Positions 4,692-5,217 of a DNA stretch of 5,217 nucleotides are shown piece after piece (position 1 is the first letter of the stretch; each line of letters starts with the position of its first letter). A model generated the notes under the pieces. It was given only the letters and a program-made list of their open reading frames with translations. It did no database searches and was not told the origin of the DNA. A program made the translations under genes and the position numbers. The DNA is taken from the NCBI GenBank assembly GCA_003167055.1, contig PMUE01000338.1, forward strand, positions 1 through 5,217, written 5' to 3'. The stretch is from Vulcanimicrobiota bacterium. Lineage in GTDB: Bacteria > Vulcanimicrobiota > Vulcanimicrobiia > Vulcanimicrobiales > Vulcanimicrobiaceae.

Positions 4692-5217
4692 TGGCTTCTC
4701 TGGCGGATGGCCTCATAAAGTAGCACTCCGGCTGCCACCGAGGCGTTGAGGGACTCCGTTCGCCCTCGCATCGGGACGCTGACCAGATAATCGCACTCTC
4801 GCTTGACCAGTGGAGCAAGGCCGGCACCCTCGGCGCCGATCACCAGCGCCAGGTCGCGATCGAAATCCGCCTCGCCCATTGCGACCGCTTCGTCGCCCGC
4901 CGCGGCCCCGGCAATCCAGACGCCGGCCTTTTTCAGCGCGCGGATCGCATCGTTAACGTTCGCCACGCGAACCACGGGCAGATACGCGGCTGCGCCCGCT
5001 GCTGCTTTACGCACGGTCGCATTGACGCCGGCCGAACGCCGCTCGGGCAAGATCACCGCGTCGGCTCCCGCACATTCTGCCGTGCGGATAATCGCGCCGA
5101 CGTTGTGCGGATCGGTCAGATGGTCGAGAATCACGAGCAGCGCATGCCCGGTCTTCTTCGATCCGAGCACGTCGCGCAAACTCGCATAGTCGAACGGTGG
5201 CGCGATGGTGACAACAC
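4688..5217 (-). CDS. rlmB: 23S rRNA (guanosine-2'-O-)-methyltransferase RlmB/TrmH family (SpoU), N-terminus cut off
   Basis: The minus-strand frame is open from the window edge to TGA at 4690-4688, giving the last 175 residues; the N-terminal part lies beyond 5217. It contains the three SpoU motifs of the trefoil-knot methyltransferase domain. Motif 1 is Asp-Pro-His-Asn-Val-Gly-Ala-Ile-Ile-Arg-Thr (about visible residues 35-45). Motif 2 is Val-Ile-Gly-Ala-Glu-Gly-Ala-Gly-Leu (125-133). Motif 3 is Val-Pro-Met-Arg-Gly-Arg-Thr-Glu-Ser-Leu-Asn-Ala-Ser-Val-Ala (147-161). Motif 1 carries the catalytic Arg, and motifs 2 and 3 bind S-adenosylmethionine in the knot. RlmB methylates the ribose of G2251 in the peptidyl-transferase P loop of 23S rRNA. 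A TTG at 5179 could start a short version, but the residues upstream (Ala-Pro-Pro-Phe-Asp-Tyr-Ala) match the usual linker after the substrate-binding domain, so the gene is longer. A paralogous SpoU enzyme is possible, but the sigH neighbour favours RlmB. Confidence 0.92.
   Translation of the reverse strand, partial: VVTIAPPFDYASLRDVLGSKKTGHALLVILDHLTDPHNVGAIIRTAECAGADAVILPERRSAGVNATVRKAAAGAAAYLPVVRVANVNDAIRALKKAGVWIAGAAAGDEAVAMGEADFDRDLALVIGAEGAGLAPLVKRECDYLVSVPMRGRTESLNASVAAGVLLYEAIRQRSH

Noticed and set aside
4594..4827. N-terminal extension of the sigma factor by 78 residues
   Set aside because: It would run through a consensus promoter and into the rlmB coding region. The added residues do not resemble sigma factors, and the shorter form matches the length of B. 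subtilis SigH.

Overview
The window is a moderately GC-rich bacterial chromosome segment that is gene-dense, with short intergenic gaps. The minus-strand pair at the right end, an RlmB-type 23S rRNA methyltransferase followed by a SigH-like sigma factor, resembles the rlmB-yacP-sigH block of Firmicutes, but no yacP lies between them. The two exported solute-binding proteins have Sec-type signal peptides without a lipobox cysteine. That fits a diderm cell with soluble periplasmic binding proteins better than a monoderm. Taken together this points to a Firmicutes-related but diderm lineage; Candidatus Eremiobacterota (WPS-2) is my best guess. It is an inference and not proven by the window.

Layout, left to right. 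Bases 1-123 are the end of an FAD-dependent, phytoene-desaturase-like oxidoreductase. It is followed closely by an alpha/beta hydrolase (134-925), probably in the same operon. A tRNA with anticodon UGU (966-1048) follows. It has threonine-type identity elements but a class II-like long variable arm. Twenty bases downstream starts a small thioredoxin-like [2Fe-2S] ferredoxin gene (1068-1415). Next come two genes for PstS-like periplasmic binding proteins: one with two tandem binding domains (1511-3019) and one with a single domain (3102-3872). The gap between them carries a direct repeat, a palindrome and a hairpin. No permease or ATPase gene is present. A strong bidirectional terminator (3893-3921) separates these plus-strand genes from the convergent minus-strand pair sigH (3940-4593) and rlmB (4688 to the window end).

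Functionally the window is mixed. It holds housekeeping translation genes (tRNA, RlmB), a global regulator (SigH), redox and hydrolase enzymes, and a small family of oxyanion-binding proteins that appears to have grown by tandem duplication. sigH has its own near-consensus promoter, whose -35 box contains the rlmB stop codon, and a predicted 5'-terminal stem-loop in its leader.

The most unusual items are the tRNA architecture, the transporter-less two-domain plus one-domain binding-protein pair, and the dense symmetrical elements before the single-domain gene. I see no CRISPR array, insertion sequence, integrase or phage gene.
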